Program-made: the position numbers and the translations under genes | NCBI GenBank assembly: GCA_903859715.1 | Contig: CAIONS010000056.1 | Location: 305,181-369,180 of the forward strand | Length of the DNA: 64,000 nucleotides | Source: an uncultured Opitutia bacterium | GTDB lineage: Bacteria > Verrucomicrobiota > Verrucomicrobiia > Opitutales > Opitutaceae | Direction: 5' to 3' | Shown here: positions 7,743 to 15,649 of the stretch, in pieces | Layout of the letters: each line of letters opens with the position of its first letter | How positions within the stretch are numbered: position 1 is the stretch's first letter | Notes under the pieces: generated by a model | What the model was told of the DNA's origin: nothing | Seen by the model: only the letters and a program-made list of their open reading frames with translations | Database searches by the model: none

Positions 7743-8625
7743 ATCCGTGCCGGCCCTTGAAGGTGAGTTCGGCGACGCCGGACTTGTCGAGGCCGCCGAG
7801 GCCGAGCTTCACCATCTTGTCGAACTGGGCCTTGGTGGCGTTGGCGAGCGGGAGATTCAGACCGACGTCGACGCCGAGCTGGGCGGCGATGCCGCTGTCC
7901 TTCGCGGCGTGGGCGCCCGAGAAGAAGCACGAATGGTCGCGGTTCTGCATGTCCTCGCCGTCGGTCTTGAGCACCTGAGAATTGGCGCCGGTCTGGAGGA
8001 AGACCTCGCGGAGCATGGTGAGGTCGAGCCCGAGCGCGGCGCCGAGGCCGAGGCCCTCGGCGAGGCCGGCGGTGTTGATGTTCATGACCATGTTGACGAG
8101 CGCCTTCACCTGCGCGGCCTGGCCGGTATGACCGATGTAGCGGAGGGCGGTACTGAGCTTCTCAAGGATGGGTTTCACCTGATCGAACGTGGCCTTGTCG
8201 CCGGCGCACATGAGATAGAGCGTGCCGTTGCGGGCCTGCGGGATGGACGAGGCCATGCAGCCCTCGAGCGTAACGGCGCCGACCTTTTTCGCGCGGCGCT
8301 CGACTTCAACGTGAACCTTGGGGGTGAGCGTGGCGCAGTTGACGAAGATCTTGCCCTTGGCCCCGGTGAGCAGGGAATCGCCGCTCTCGGCGAACACGCC
8401 CAGCTGGGCGGCGTCGTCGGTGACGACGGTGAAGATGATGTCGGCGGCAGCGGTGACTTCCGCGAGCTTGGTGGCGTGCGTGGCGCCGATTTCCTTGGCG
8501 AGTTCCGCGGCGCTGGGCGCGTGGACGTCAAACACCGCGGTGACGGTGTAACCAGTGTCTTTGAGGCGGCGCGCCATGTTGGCGCCCATGCGACCGACTC
8601 CTACGAAGGCGATTTTTTCGGACAT
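7741..8625 (-). CDS. NAD(P)-dependent oxidoreductase, 3-hydroxyisobutyrate dehydrogenase family
   Basis: A 294-residue protein read from ATG 8625 (MSEKIAFVGVGRMGANMARR). The first ~165 residues form the NAD(P)-binding fold with the GxGxMG motif. The substrate-binding signature region follows (EGCMASSIPQARNGTLYLM). The catalytic lysine region is GQAAQVKALVNMVMNINTAG, with the lysine about 170-175 residues in. The C-terminal helical domain ends KDSGIAAQLGVDVGLNLPLA. The family reduces or oxidises beta-hydroxyacids such as tartronate semialdehyde or 3-hydroxyisobutyrate. The stop lies within the end of an AT-rich repeat arm. It is flanked on the same strand by the TIM-barrel gene and the metallo-hydrolase gene, 23 bases away on the latter side. 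Confidence 0.88.
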   Translation of the reverse strand: MSEKIAFVGVGRMGANMARRLKDTGYTVTAVFDVHAPSAAELAKEIGATHATKLAEVTAAADIIFTVVTDDAAQLGVFAESGDSLLTGAKGKIFVNCATLTPKVHVEVERRAKKVGAVTLEGCMASSIPQARNGTLYLMCAGDKATFDQVKPILEKLSTALRYIGHTGQAAQVKALVNMVMNINTAGLAEGLGLGAALGLDLTMLREVFLQTGANSQVLKTDGEDMQNRDHSCFFSGAHAAKDSGIAAQLGVDVGLNLPLANATKAQFDKMVKLGLGGLDKSGVAELTFKGRHG

Positions 8626-8648
8626 AGATGGTGGGTGGGGTTGGAAGA

Positions 8649-9476
8649 TTAACGATGGGTGAAGAAAGGATTGTGGCGCTTTTCCTGGCCGAGGGTGGTC
8701 AGGGGACCGTGGCCGCAGGCGAGCACGGTGTCGTTCGGCAGCGTGAGGATCTTCTCCTTGTTGTTGCGGAACTGGTCGGCGAAGTTCGTGGGACTGCCGC
8801 CCATGGAGCTGGCGAAGATGGAATCGCCGACAATCGCGAGCGGCCAGCTGAGGCCGGTGATGTAGAACGTCGTCATGCCGGGCGAATGCCCCCACGTGAA
8901 CAGCGTCTTGATGGCCAGCGGACCCATGTGGAAGTGCGCGTTTTCCTTGAACGTCTTGGCGCCGGGAAAATTCACGGGCTCCAGCTCGCCCGCCCAGACC
9001 TCGGCCTTGGTGGCGGCGACGAGCTTGGCGAGATCGGCGATGTGATCGTCGTGGGTATGGGTGATGAAGATGTACTCCAGCTTGATCTTCTCGGCGTGGA
9101 TCGTGTCGATCATCGCGTCGCAATTGGCGCCGGTGTCGAAGGCGGCGCCGAGCTTGGTGCGCGAGTCCCAGACGAGATAGCTGTTCACGGTCATGTCCTC
9201 GAACGGCGTGTTGAACGCCGCGAAGCCCGTGGGGAAATTCGGCTGCTCGGGGTACCACGCCTTGGCGGCGAGGGCCTCGAGGGCGTCCGGGCCGAGGCGC
9301 AGGTGGCGGGCCACGCGGCGGAGGACGGGGACGATGGGCTTGCCGCCCTTGACGGCGGCGAGGTCCTCGGCGGTGACCTCGGCGCGCTGGGCGAGATCCT
9401 CATCGGAAATCTTAAGGCCGCGCTGGGTCTTGTTGATGACGTCGTTGAAATTATCCTCGAGGGGAAGGCGGGCCAT
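8649..9476 (-). CDS. MBL-fold metallo-hydrolase with N-terminal HTH-like domain
   Basis: A 275-residue protein read from ATG 9476. Residues ~1-70 look like a Cro/XRE-type helix-turn-helix (LKISDEDLAQRAEVTAEDLA, then PVLRRVARHLRLGPDALEAL). The rest is a metallo-beta-lactamase fold with the zinc motif THTHDDHIADL, then FTWGHSPGMTTFYI, IVGDSIFASSMGG and VLACGHGPLTTLG. The catalytic half resembles glyoxalase II-type hydrolases. A DNA-binding-like module fused to such a hydrolase is unusual; it might act as a metabolite-sensing regulator, or the helices may only dimerise. It lies 23 bases upstream of the dehydrogenase gene, suggesting an operon. Confidence 0.82.
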   Translation of the reverse strand: MARLPLEDNFNDVINKTQRGLKISDEDLAQRAEVTAEDLAAVKGGKPIVPVLRRVARHLRLGPDALEALAAKAWYPEQPNFPTGFAAFNTPFEDMTVNSYLVWDSRTKLGAAFDTGANCDAMIDTIHAEKIKLEYIFITHTHDDHIADLAKLVAATKAEVWAGELEPVNFPGAKTFKENAHFHMGPLAIKTLFTWGHSPGMTTFYITGLSWPLAIVGDSIFASSMGGSPTNFADQFRNNKEKILTLPNDTVLACGHGPLTTLGQEKRHNPFFTHR

Positions 9477-9662
9477 GCTCCGCGAGTAAAGCTCCCCGCG
9501 CGGGCCGCGCGCAAGCTGAATTGGCCGGGAACCGGCCAATGGAAAGGGGAAGTGGGGATGATGGAAGTTGGAAAGCCTCCGTGCAGCGAACCCTGACCGC
9601 GGAGGATTTCTATCTCCCAGCTCCCGTTTCCTCTCTCCCATGTAAACCGGCGTTGCGCCGGT

Positions 9663-11147
9663 TTACATGGGCTTGGGTGAACGCGGCGGGCAGGTCGCGG
9701 CGTTGGCCAGCGGCTTTACCCGGCGGATGCGCGCGAGCAGTTCCTGGTAGCCGTCGAAGGCCGGATCGCCCGCCTTGTAGGAGAGTTTCCTGGCCAGCTC
9801 AGCGGAGATGTCATCGTGCTTCTGCTGATATTCGGCCCGGATGGTCACACCGCGTTCGCGGTAGTTGGAATTGTCCACGCCGCAGAGTTCGCCGAGCAGC
9901 GGCAGCCACTTGTGCGCGTACTGGACGTGGGCGGTCTCGTCGATGATGTCGAAGAGCATCATCTCGGCGGACTCGAGATCCTGGCCTTCCTTGAAGTCCT
10001 GGTAGCCCTCCTGCTTGACGATGAAGTGGCCGGTTTCGGCGACCAGGCCGATCATGAACACATTATCGTAGATCTGGGCGCGCGTCATATGCTCGCCGCG
10101 CACGGGGTCGAGGTACTTGGGGTAATTGCGGAAAGCCTCGTCGAGCGTGATGCCCTCCTGCTGGGCGGCAGCCTCGAGGACCTTGATGCGCTCGGCCTGG
10201 TCGTAACCCGGGAAACCCACGTCGTCGAAATCGATGCCGAAGTCGCGCAGGCGGGAATAGCCGGAGTCGCCGTGGCGGGATTCGTCCCAGAGATGGCGCG
10301 AAATGTCGTGATGCCAGTCCCACGGCATGAAATGCCCGTCGTAGATCCAGCGCAGCTGGTCGTCGGGGAGGTTTTTTTCCATCATGTAGCCGAAACCCCA
10401 GAAAAGCCGGCGGGCCTCGATGCTGGTGGGAAAATCCACGCGGACATATTCCATGAATTCAAGGCGCGGCCGGATGGGCACGTTGCGCGCGCTGAACTTG
10501 GCGTACTTGAAATCGGTGGCGGCTCCCGCGGGCTGGGCCCCGGCGTCACCGGGAGCGAGGGGCAGGGCGGCATGGAAGCCGCCGCAGGCCGCGATCTGCT
10601 GCTCCACGGCGGCGCGATAAACGGCGTTGGTGGGGTGAGGATGCCGGCGGCGGAAATCGCGGTACCAGAGGAATTCCTGGCTCTTGATCTGGTTGATCTC
10701 GTGGAGGAGCGCGACGGTCGGCGCATCGTGCACGGGGTGGGCGTGGCTCGAGTATTCGCCGTAGGCGGTGAGCAGGGCCTTCAGGAGGATTTCGTAGATC
10801 CCATCCAGCGCGTCCTGGTAATTGGGCGCGAGCAGGACGGTGTTGGCCAGCTGCTCGAGCCGGCTGGAAACCGGGGCGTCGGGCTTGCCGCCGGGAAACT
10901 GGGCGACGCGTTCGCGGAGCCGGCGGACGCACTCGGCCTGGTCCCAGACGTGGCGGTGAATGGCGCTCTTGTCATACCACGGCGCGATCTCCCGGCCCCA
11001 CGCGCAGATCAGGCGGTGCGTGGCCTTCTCAAGATACTGCCAGTCGTTGAGCAGGTCCACGATCGTGGGCTTCTGCTTCGACTCGGGCGTGATGAGGACG
11101 CGGCGGGGCGGGGTCGTGACGGGGGCGTCGGCAACGAGGGTGCTCAT
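9663..11147 (-). CDS. Large ferritin-like domain protein, function unknown
   Basis: A 494-residue protein rich in long helices. It carries several ExxH-type pairs expected of a carboxylate-bridged di-metal site: HDISRHLWDESRHGDSGY, LVAETGHFIVKQEG and FDIIDETAHVQYAHKW, plus LLHEINQIKSQEFLWYRDF earlier. No signal peptide. The C-terminal motifs repeat the spacing of ferritin-like four-helix bundles, so an iron-dependent oxidase or oxygenase role is possible; the substrate is unknown. It is transcribed divergently from an AraC-family regulator only 56 bases away, which makes that regulator its most likely controller. Confidence 0.65.
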   Translation of the reverse strand: MSTLVADAPVTTPPRRVLITPESKQKPTIVDLLNDWQYLEKATHRLICAWGREIAPWYDKSAIHRHVWDQAECVRRLRERVAQFPGGKPDAPVSSRLEQLANTVLLAPNYQDALDGIYEILLKALLTAYGEYSSHAHPVHDAPTVALLHEINQIKSQEFLWYRDFRRRHPHPTNAVYRAAVEQQIAACGGFHAALPLAPGDAGAQPAGAATDFKYAKFSARNVPIRPRLEFMEYVRVDFPTSIEARRLFWGFGYMMEKNLPDDQLRWIYDGHFMPWDWHHDISRHLWDESRHGDSGYSRLRDFGIDFDDVGFPGYDQAERIKVLEAAAQQEGITLDEAFRNYPKYLDPVRGEHMTRAQIYDNVFMIGLVAETGHFIVKQEGYQDFKEGQDLESAEMMLFDIIDETAHVQYAHKWLPLLGELCGVDNSNYRERGVTIRAEYQQKHDDISAELARKLSYKAGDPAFDGYQELLARIRRVKPLANAATCPPRSPKPM

Positions 11148-11203
11148 GCCGACACTTTACCATTTGCGCTTGCGCCAAGGCAATGTCTGCAACCGGATGA
11201 TTT
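11148..11203. promoter_or_regulatory. Short divergent promoter region, ferritin-like gene / AraC regulator
   Basis: Only 56 bases separate two divergent starts, so promoters and any regulator site must overlap. A self-complementary core around 11166-11179 (GCGCTTGCGCCAAG) is a candidate operator. This is inference from position; no consensus promoter was identified. Confidence 0.3.
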
Positions 11204-12031
11204 ATGCCTAAAATTGATCACCGCCTCTGGCATGATCCGTTTACCGCGCATGGCCTTAAGCCGCCGGCGGGCGAAAGCGGGGACAGCTTTCAGATCCACG
11301 AATGCGGCGTCGCGCGGCTGGATCCTAACTGGAATTTTCAGCAGGTGCGCAGCCCGTTCTGGCGGCTATACTATGACCTGAACCCGGGGGCCTGGATCGA
11401 ATCGCAGGGGCGGCGTCACGGGCTCGGGCCCGGCCGGGTCGTGCTGGTGCCGGATGGCGTGACCTTCAACTGTGGCAGCCGGCCGGGAGTCGATCACCTG
11501 TGGGTGCACTTCTCGTTGTATCTATCCCTGACCACGGCCACGGCGGGAGTGATCGAGGTGCCGGCGGGGCGCACGATCCGGGCCCTGGCGCGGGAACTGT
11601 ACCGGGTGATCGCCCGGCGGCAGACGGCCCGCGCGGCGCATGTCAGCGCGGGATTGCTCCACCTGGTCTTCGCGGAGGTCGGGCCGGAGGGCTTCGAGAC
11701 GATTCCGCTGCGGCTGCGGAAACTCTTCGGCTGGATCCAGCATTCGCTGTCCGGGGAGATCACGAACGAGCGGCTGGCGGCGCAGGCCGGGTTGAGCGTC
11801 GAGGCGTTCATCCGTTGGTTCAAGGTGAACACCGGCCGGACCCCGGCGGCGTTTGTGGCCGAGCGGCGGATTCGGGAGGCGTGCCGGCGCCTGACGTTCT
11901 CGGAGGATTCCATCGAGCAGGTGGCGGAGGCGGTGGGATTTGCGAACCGCCATCACTTCAGCCGGGTCTTCAAGCAGTATGCCGGCTGCGGGCCGGCAAA
12001 GTTCCGGCGGGACCGGGGCCAAAGTAGATAA
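11204..12031 (+). CDS. AraC-family transcriptional regulator
   Basis: A 275-residue regulator. The N-terminal half is a cupin-like effector domain (RSPFWRLYYDLNPGAWIESQ, GPGRVVLVPDGVTFNCGS). The C-terminal ~100 residues hold two helix-turn-helix motifs: NERLAAQAGLSVEAFIRWFK and SIEQVAEAVGFANRHHFSRV, the latter being the AraC signature. It starts at ATG 11204. Because the divergent neighbour is the ferritin-like gene, it probably controls that gene and itself. The small-molecule signal is unknown, though AraC proteins with this cupin layout often sense sugars. Confidence 0.9.
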   Translation: MPKIDHRLWHDPFTAHGLKPPAGESGDSFQIHECGVARLDPNWNFQQVRSPFWRLYYDLNPGAWIESQGRRHGLGPGRVVLVPDGVTFNCGSRPGVDHLWVHFSLYLSLTTATAGVIEVPAGRTIRALARELYRVIARRQTARAAHVSAGLLHLVFAEVGPEGFETIPLRLRKLFGWIQHSLSGEITNERLAAQAGLSVEAFIRWFKVNTGRTPAAFVAERRIREACRRLTFSEDSIEQVAEAVGFANRHHFSRVFKQYAGCGPAKFRRDRGQSR

Positions 12032-12129
12032 GCAGGTGGAGCTTATAGATACGCGCTGCATTTATTCATAGTCTGATTATATCTATATCATCGCCTTGCT
12101 ATAAGCCAGCGACGCTTTAGAGTTCGGCT

Positions 12130-12498
12130 ATGGTCACCGAAAAACTCAAGGAGCTCAAAGCAGCCCAAGCCAAGATGTGGGAACTGGAAAAATCCATCGC
12201 GGTGGAACTCGCGAAGGAACTGGCCGAACTGCCCGGCAAGTACGGATTCACCAATGTGCAGGCCTTTATCAAGGCCGTGAAGTCCACCGCCGCCGGCAGG
12301 CGCAAGGCCTCCACGCCCAAGACCGCGGGTGGCAAGCGCCGCAAGCGCGCGATCATCACCGCTGACACCAAGACGCAGGTGAAGGCCATGACCCAGGCGG
12401 GCAAGACCGGCGCCGAAATCGCCAAGGCCGTGGGCATTTCCCTGCCCAGCGTGCAGAATATCAAGAAGGAGCTGGGGCTGGTCAAAGCGCGGAAGTAA
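12130..12498 (+). CDS. Small DNA-binding protein: coiled coil plus C-terminal helix-turn-helix
   Basis: A 122-residue basic protein. Residues 1-35 are an acidic/hydrophobic helix likely to form a coiled coil (KLKELKAAQAKMWELEKSIA). It is followed by LPGKYGFTN and a lysine/arginine-rich linker (about 50-70). Residues ~75-115 form a helix-turn-helix like those of resolvase-type recombinases (TQVKAMTQAGKTGAEIAKAV, then GISLPSVQNIKKELG). The overall shape, an oligomerising N-terminus with a DNA-binding C-terminus, recalls H-NS-like nucleoid proteins, but the DNA-binding part is not H-NS. The upstream region is AT-rich (12060-12100). Function inferred only. Confidence 0.65.
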   Translation: MVTEKLKELKAAQAKMWELEKSIAVELAKELAELPGKYGFTNVQAFIKAVKSTAAGRRKASTPKTAGGKRRKRAIITADTKTQVKAMTQAGKTGAEIAKAVGISLPSVQNIKKELGLVKARK

Positions 12499-12536
12499 GC
12501 ATTCAGGGGACGGGCTTAAGCCATGTCCCTTGATAA

Positions 12537-12625
12537 GTCATTCTGAGCGCAGCGCAGAATCCAGTGTGAGTTTGTCGAGCGCTTCGAATCTATCCAAATG
12601 GGTTCCTCGCTGCGCTCAGAATGAC
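12537..12625. repeat. REP-like inverted repeat, ~27-bp arms
   Basis: Left arm begins GTCATTCTGAGCGCAGCG (12537-12554) and its exact complement ends at 12625. Past the perfect 18 bp the complementarity continues with mismatches to about 27 bp. This sequence class is, to my knowledge, found dispersed in many bacterial genomes. It lies just after the small HTH gene. Confidence 0.85.
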
Positions 12626-12631
12626 AATCCT

Positions 12632-12664
12632 GCCCCTGCGCGCAATGCGGGGGCTTTTTATTTG
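12632..12664 (+). terminator. Rho-independent terminator
   Basis: GCCCC-T-GC and GC-GGGGGC form a GC-rich stem, followed directly by CTTTTTATTT. It would end transcription of the small HTH gene and lies only 24 bases before the first start candidate of the aminotransferase gene. Confidence 0.6.
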
Positions 12665-12708
12665 TCTGTTGGCGGGGTTCGCGTTCGATGAACCTTCCTT
12701 CACCCCTC

Positions 12709-13632
12709 ATGCCTGCCCACTATATCCAAGCCTGCACCAACGGACGGCTGCACGATGCGCGCGAAGCGTCCGTTTCGCCGTTAAACCGGGGGTTTCTCTA
12801 CGGCGACGCGATTTATGAAGTCTGGCGGACTTATCACGGGGTGATCTTTGCGTGGGAGGAGCACTGGCGCCGGCTTGAGCAGTCGGCGGCCGCCCTGTAT
12901 TTTGCCCTGCCGCTGACGGCGGAAGAGGCGCAGCGCGAAATTATGCGGACGGTTGAGGCCTACCGTCAGGCCGCCGGTGCGGCGGATGATTTTTATATTC
13001 GCCTGCAGATCACGCGGGGCAACGGGCCGATCGGCCTGGATATCGCGCTGGCGGACCGAGCTGACTACGTGATCTTCGTCCAGCCGAACAAGGCGCACCC
13101 TCCTGCGACCCTCCGGGAAGGGTTGAGGCTGTCGCTGGCGACGACCCTGCGCCGCAATCCGGCCGATGCGCTCAACCCGGCGTGGAAGACGGGAAACTAC
13201 CTGAACAACATCCTTTGCCTGCGCGAGGCGCGGGCGCGTGGGGCGGACGAAGTGGTGATTCTCAACCAAGTGGGCGAAGTCACGGAGGCGGCGGTGTCGA
13301 ACATCGCATTTGTGCGCGACGGAGCAGTCCTGACTCCACCGTTGTCGGCCGGGATTCTCGGCGGAATCACGCGCGAGCTGTTGCTGGAGAACGTGGCGGG
13401 CGCCGCCGGGATTGCGGCGCGGGAGGCGACGATCCTGCCCGGGGATTTCTCGGGGCTGACGGAGTGCTTCCTGCTTTCCACGACGAAGGATGTCACGCCG
13501 GTTGCCGCCATCGACGAGCACCGCTTCAAGGTCGCGGAGGACTCGGTCACGGCGCGGCTGAAGGCGGCGTTTGCGGATTATACGCGGAGTTATGCCGCGG
13601 AGCATCCGGAGTTGAGACTGGGTGTTGGTTGA
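12709..13632 (+). CDS. Class IV aminotransferase (PLP-dependent)
   Basis: A 307-residue fold-type IV PLP enzyme, the family of branched-chain aminotransferase, D-alanine aminotransferase and aminodeoxychorismate lyase. ATG 12709 (MPAHYIQACTNGRL) is preferred because family members start just before the NG motif; ATG 12688 is in frame upstream. Seen: GFLYGDAIYEVWRTY, the PLP-lysine region PAWKTGNYLNN (lysine near residue 160), then GADEVVILNQVGEVTEAAVS and the phosphate-binding SAGILGGITRELLLE. Substrate (branched-chain amino acid, D-amino acid or aminodeoxychorismate) cannot be decided. Not in an obvious operon; an imperfect inverted repeat follows the stop. Confidence 0.85.
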   Translation: MPAHYIQACTNGRLHDAREASVSPLNRGFLYGDAIYEVWRTYHGVIFAWEEHWRRLEQSAAALYFALPLTAEEAQREIMRTVEAYRQAAGAADDFYIRLQITRGNGPIGLDIALADRADYVIFVQPNKAHPPATLREGLRLSLATTLRRNPADALNPAWKTGNYLNNILCLREARARGADEVVILNQVGEVTEAAVSNIAFVRDGAVLTPPLSAGILGGITRELLLENVAGAAGIAAREATILPGDFSGLTECFLLSTTKDVTPVAAIDEHRFKVAEDSVTARLKAAFADYTRSYAAEHPELRLGVG

Positions 13633-13733
13633 AGCGCAAAGATGCGAAGGGCAAAGGTCGGACGGAAGGAACGGATCGGGAGTTGATGCTCCTAACTTTG
13701 ATCTGACCTTCGCGCCTTGGCGTCTTTGTGCTT
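13631..13733. repeat. Imperfect inverted repeat, 9-nt periodic arms
   Basis: Left arm 13631-13660 (GAAGCGCAAAGATGCGAAGG) and right arm 13705-13733 (ending GTCTTTGTGCTT) are imperfect complements. The arm is a run of nonamer-like units (AGCGCAAAG/ATGCGAAGG/GCAAAGGT). It lies between two convergent genes. Confidence 0.75.
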
Positions 13734-13779
13734 AAAGCCCTGCCTCGTGACCTCGGCTGCTACTAGCCGAAGCCGCCGC

Positions 13780-14118
13780 TCAGTAGCGGGGCATCGTCGG
13801 GTCGAGTTCCTCGGCCCAGGCGTCGATTCCGCCCGCGATATTGCTGACGGCGGTAAAGCCCTGCGCGCGGAGAAACTGCGTGACCCGCAGGCTCCGGTTG
13901 CCGTGATGGCAGAGGATCAGCAGGTGCTGGTCGCGGGGCAGCGTGGCGACGTGCTCGGGAATTTGTCGCATCGGAATCGTTTCGGCACCGGCGATGCGGC
14001 AGATTTCAATTTCGAACGGCTCGCGGACATCGATCATCCGGACCGTGGCCGGGTTGGACTGAATAAGCTGGCTGGCTTCGGCGACGGTGAGATCGAGCGG
14101 GTAGTCGGGGGGATTCAT
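13780..14118 (-). CDS. Rhodanese-like domain protein
   Basis: A 112-residue single-domain rhodanese (sulfurtransferase-like) protein read from ATG 14118 (MNPPDYPLDLTVAEASQLIQ). Seen: VRMIDVREPFEIEICRIAGA, the CDC25/rhodanese signature around the acidic loop, and the active-site loop LLILCHHGNRSLRV with the catalytic cysteine, then IAGGIDAWAEELDP. Such proteins transfer sulfane sulfur or act as regulatory modules in the cytoplasm. It is divergent from ruvX and convergent with the aminotransferase; no partner gene is obvious. Confidence 0.9.
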   Translation of the reverse strand: MNPPDYPLDLTVAEASQLIQSNPATVRMIDVREPFEIEICRIAGAETIPMRQIPEHVATLPRDQHLLILCHHGNRSLRVTQFLRAQGFTAVSNIAGGIDAWAEELDPTMPRY

Positions 14119-14227
14119 CAAAGGCGTTACAGCTGCAAAGGAGCTGCGGCGGGGCGAAAGAGAGTGGTTTTGGGCTTGGCCGCAAATGCATTTGCACCCG
14201 GTGGCCGGGAGCGGCGAAAATCCGGGC

Positions 14228-14659
14228 ATGCGTTGCCTTGGCATCGATTACGGGACCCGGCGGATCGGGCTGAGCTACGGCGATGACCTCGGCGTGGCGA
14301 CGCCGTTGCCGGCGATCATCGAAGCCGCGCCGGAAAAGCGCTGGGCTTCGCTCGTGGCCATGATCGCCCAGCGCCGTGCCACGGATCTGGTGCTCGGTTA
14401 TCCCTTGAACATGGATGATACCGCGGGACCCAAAGCGAAGGAGGCCGAGGCGCTGGCGGTTCGGCTGCGTGAGGAATTTGGATTGCCGGTGCATCTCGTG
14501 GATGAGCGGCTCACGAGTTACGAGGCGGAGTCGACCATCGCGAAGGCGAAGCGTCGCGACGTGCGCGCGAGCGGCCTGATCGACTCGCGGGCGGCGACGC
14601 TGATCCTGCAGGATTTTCTCGATCAAAAACAAACGCCGCCGGCGCTGGGGACGGAGTGA
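14228..14659 (+). CDS. ruvX: Putative pre-16S rRNA nuclease / Holliday junction resolvase YqgF
   Basis: A 143-residue RNase H-fold protein read from ATG 14228 (MRCLGIDYGTRRIGLSYGDD), the family's usual start; an earlier in-frame ATG at 14186 would add 14 unusual residues. The D-Y-G-T-R-R-I-G motif holds the first catalytic Asp, VDERLTSYEAE supplies the second acidic site, and SRAATLILQDFLD the third. Length is typical (about 140 residues). The protein acts in the cytoplasm, most probably in 16S rRNA 5' maturation. An unusually long inverted repeat begins at its stop codon. Confidence 0.92.
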   Translation: MRCLGIDYGTRRIGLSYGDDLGVATPLPAIIEAAPEKRWASLVAMIAQRRATDLVLGYPLNMDDTAGPKAKEAEALAVRLREEFGLPVHLVDERLTSYEAESTIAKAKRRDVRASGLIDSRAATLILQDFLDQKQTPPALGTE

Positions 14660-14865
14660 TCGCGGAAACGCGGAGGAGCGGAAGCGCGGAATTATGCAGG
14701 ACTTCAAAGCAACGGGCTCATGGGGTAGGGCGAGTCGTCCTCGACGAGCCGGGCCTTAAACGGGCTCATCCGGAGGATTCGCCCTACCTATGATTCAGCA
14801 GATTCAATCAATCACTCTAAAAGGATTTCCGTTTCCGCGCTTCCGCTCCTCCGCGTTTCCGCGAT
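14659..14865. repeat. Nested inverted repeats: 33-bp perfect outer arms plus inner hairpin
   Basis: Outer arms 14659-14691 and 14833-14865 are exact complements (33 bp), built of CGCGGAAA/CGCGGAGG octamer-like units. An inner pair, 14724-14740 (GGTAGGGCGAGTCGTCC) and 14772-14788, matches at 15 of 17 positions. Together they fill the whole gap between ruvX and truA. The inner GTAGGGC/GCCCTAC core recurs at 24286, 39473 and 40183. Confidence 0.92.
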
Positions 14866-14872
14866 AAACATC

Positions 14873-15649
14873 TTGATCCAAAAAACTTTCGTGACTTCCC
14901 CTTCGCCCAAGCTCCAACGCTGGAAATGCATCTGCGCCTATGACGGCACGGGCTTTGCCGGATGGCAGAGTCAGGCGCGGGCTGACGGCGTGCAGGACAT
15001 CATCGAGGCGCGGCTGGCGCAGATCTTCGGGGCGGCGATCCGCATTCACGGCAGCGGACGCACGGATTCCGGCGTGCACGCGCTGGGGCAGGTGTTTCAT
15101 TTCGATGCGGTCTGGCCGCACGGCGTGGCCAAGCTGCTGGCGGCGTTCCGTATGGGACTGCCGGATGCGATCCAGGTGAAATCCATCCGCGCGGTGGCAG
15201 CTGATTTCCATTCCCGGTTCCAGGCGACAGGAAAACGCTACGAGTACCGGTTGCACCTCGGCGCGCCCGATCCGTTCAACCGGCTGTATTGCTGGCCGGT
15301 CTTCCGGCCGCTCGACCTGAAGGCGATGCAGGCGGCGGCGGCGATTCTGCGCGGCCGGCAGGATTTCCGGGCCTTCACGGCGCTCAACGGCCGCGAGCGC
15401 GAGGACACGGTGCGGGATCTGCGCCGGCTGGATGTCGTGCGGCGCGGCCGCACGGTGCACATCATCGCCGAGGCGGGAGGATTTCTCTACAAGATGATGC
15501 GCAGCCTGGTCGGCGTGCTCGTGAGCGTGGGGGAGGGCAAGCTCACGCCGGAACGCGTGCGGGAAATCCTCGCCTCGAAACAGCGCACGGCCCTCGTCCT
15601 CACTGCGCCCCCGGAGGGGCTGTTTTTGGTGAAGGTGTTTTATCCATGA
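14873..15649 (+). CDS. truA: tRNA pseudouridine(38-40) synthase
   Basis: A 258-residue TruA. The catalytic aspartate sits in GSGRTDSGVHALGQ (about residue 60). KRYEYRLHLG and AGGFLYKMMRSLVG are the other family blocks. It isomerises uridines in the anticodon stem-loop of many tRNAs. The longest frame starts at TTG 14873 and a GTG lies at 14891; neither has a Shine-Dalgarno, so the exact start is uncertain. Its stop overlaps the start of comF by 4 bases, beginning the run truA-comF-accD-folC. Confidence 0.92.
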   Translation: MIQKTFVTSPSPKLQRWKCICAYDGTGFAGWQSQARADGVQDIIEARLAQIFGAAIRIHGSGRTDSGVHALGQVFHFDAVWPHGVAKLLAAFRMGLPDAIQVKSIRAVAADFHSRFQATGKRYEYRLHLGAPDPFNRLYCWPVFRPLDLKAMQAAAAILRGRQDFRAFTALNGREREDTVRDLRRLDVVRRGRTVHIIAEAGGFLYKMMRSLVGVLVSVGEGKLTPERVREILASKQRTALVLTAPPEGLFLVKVFYP

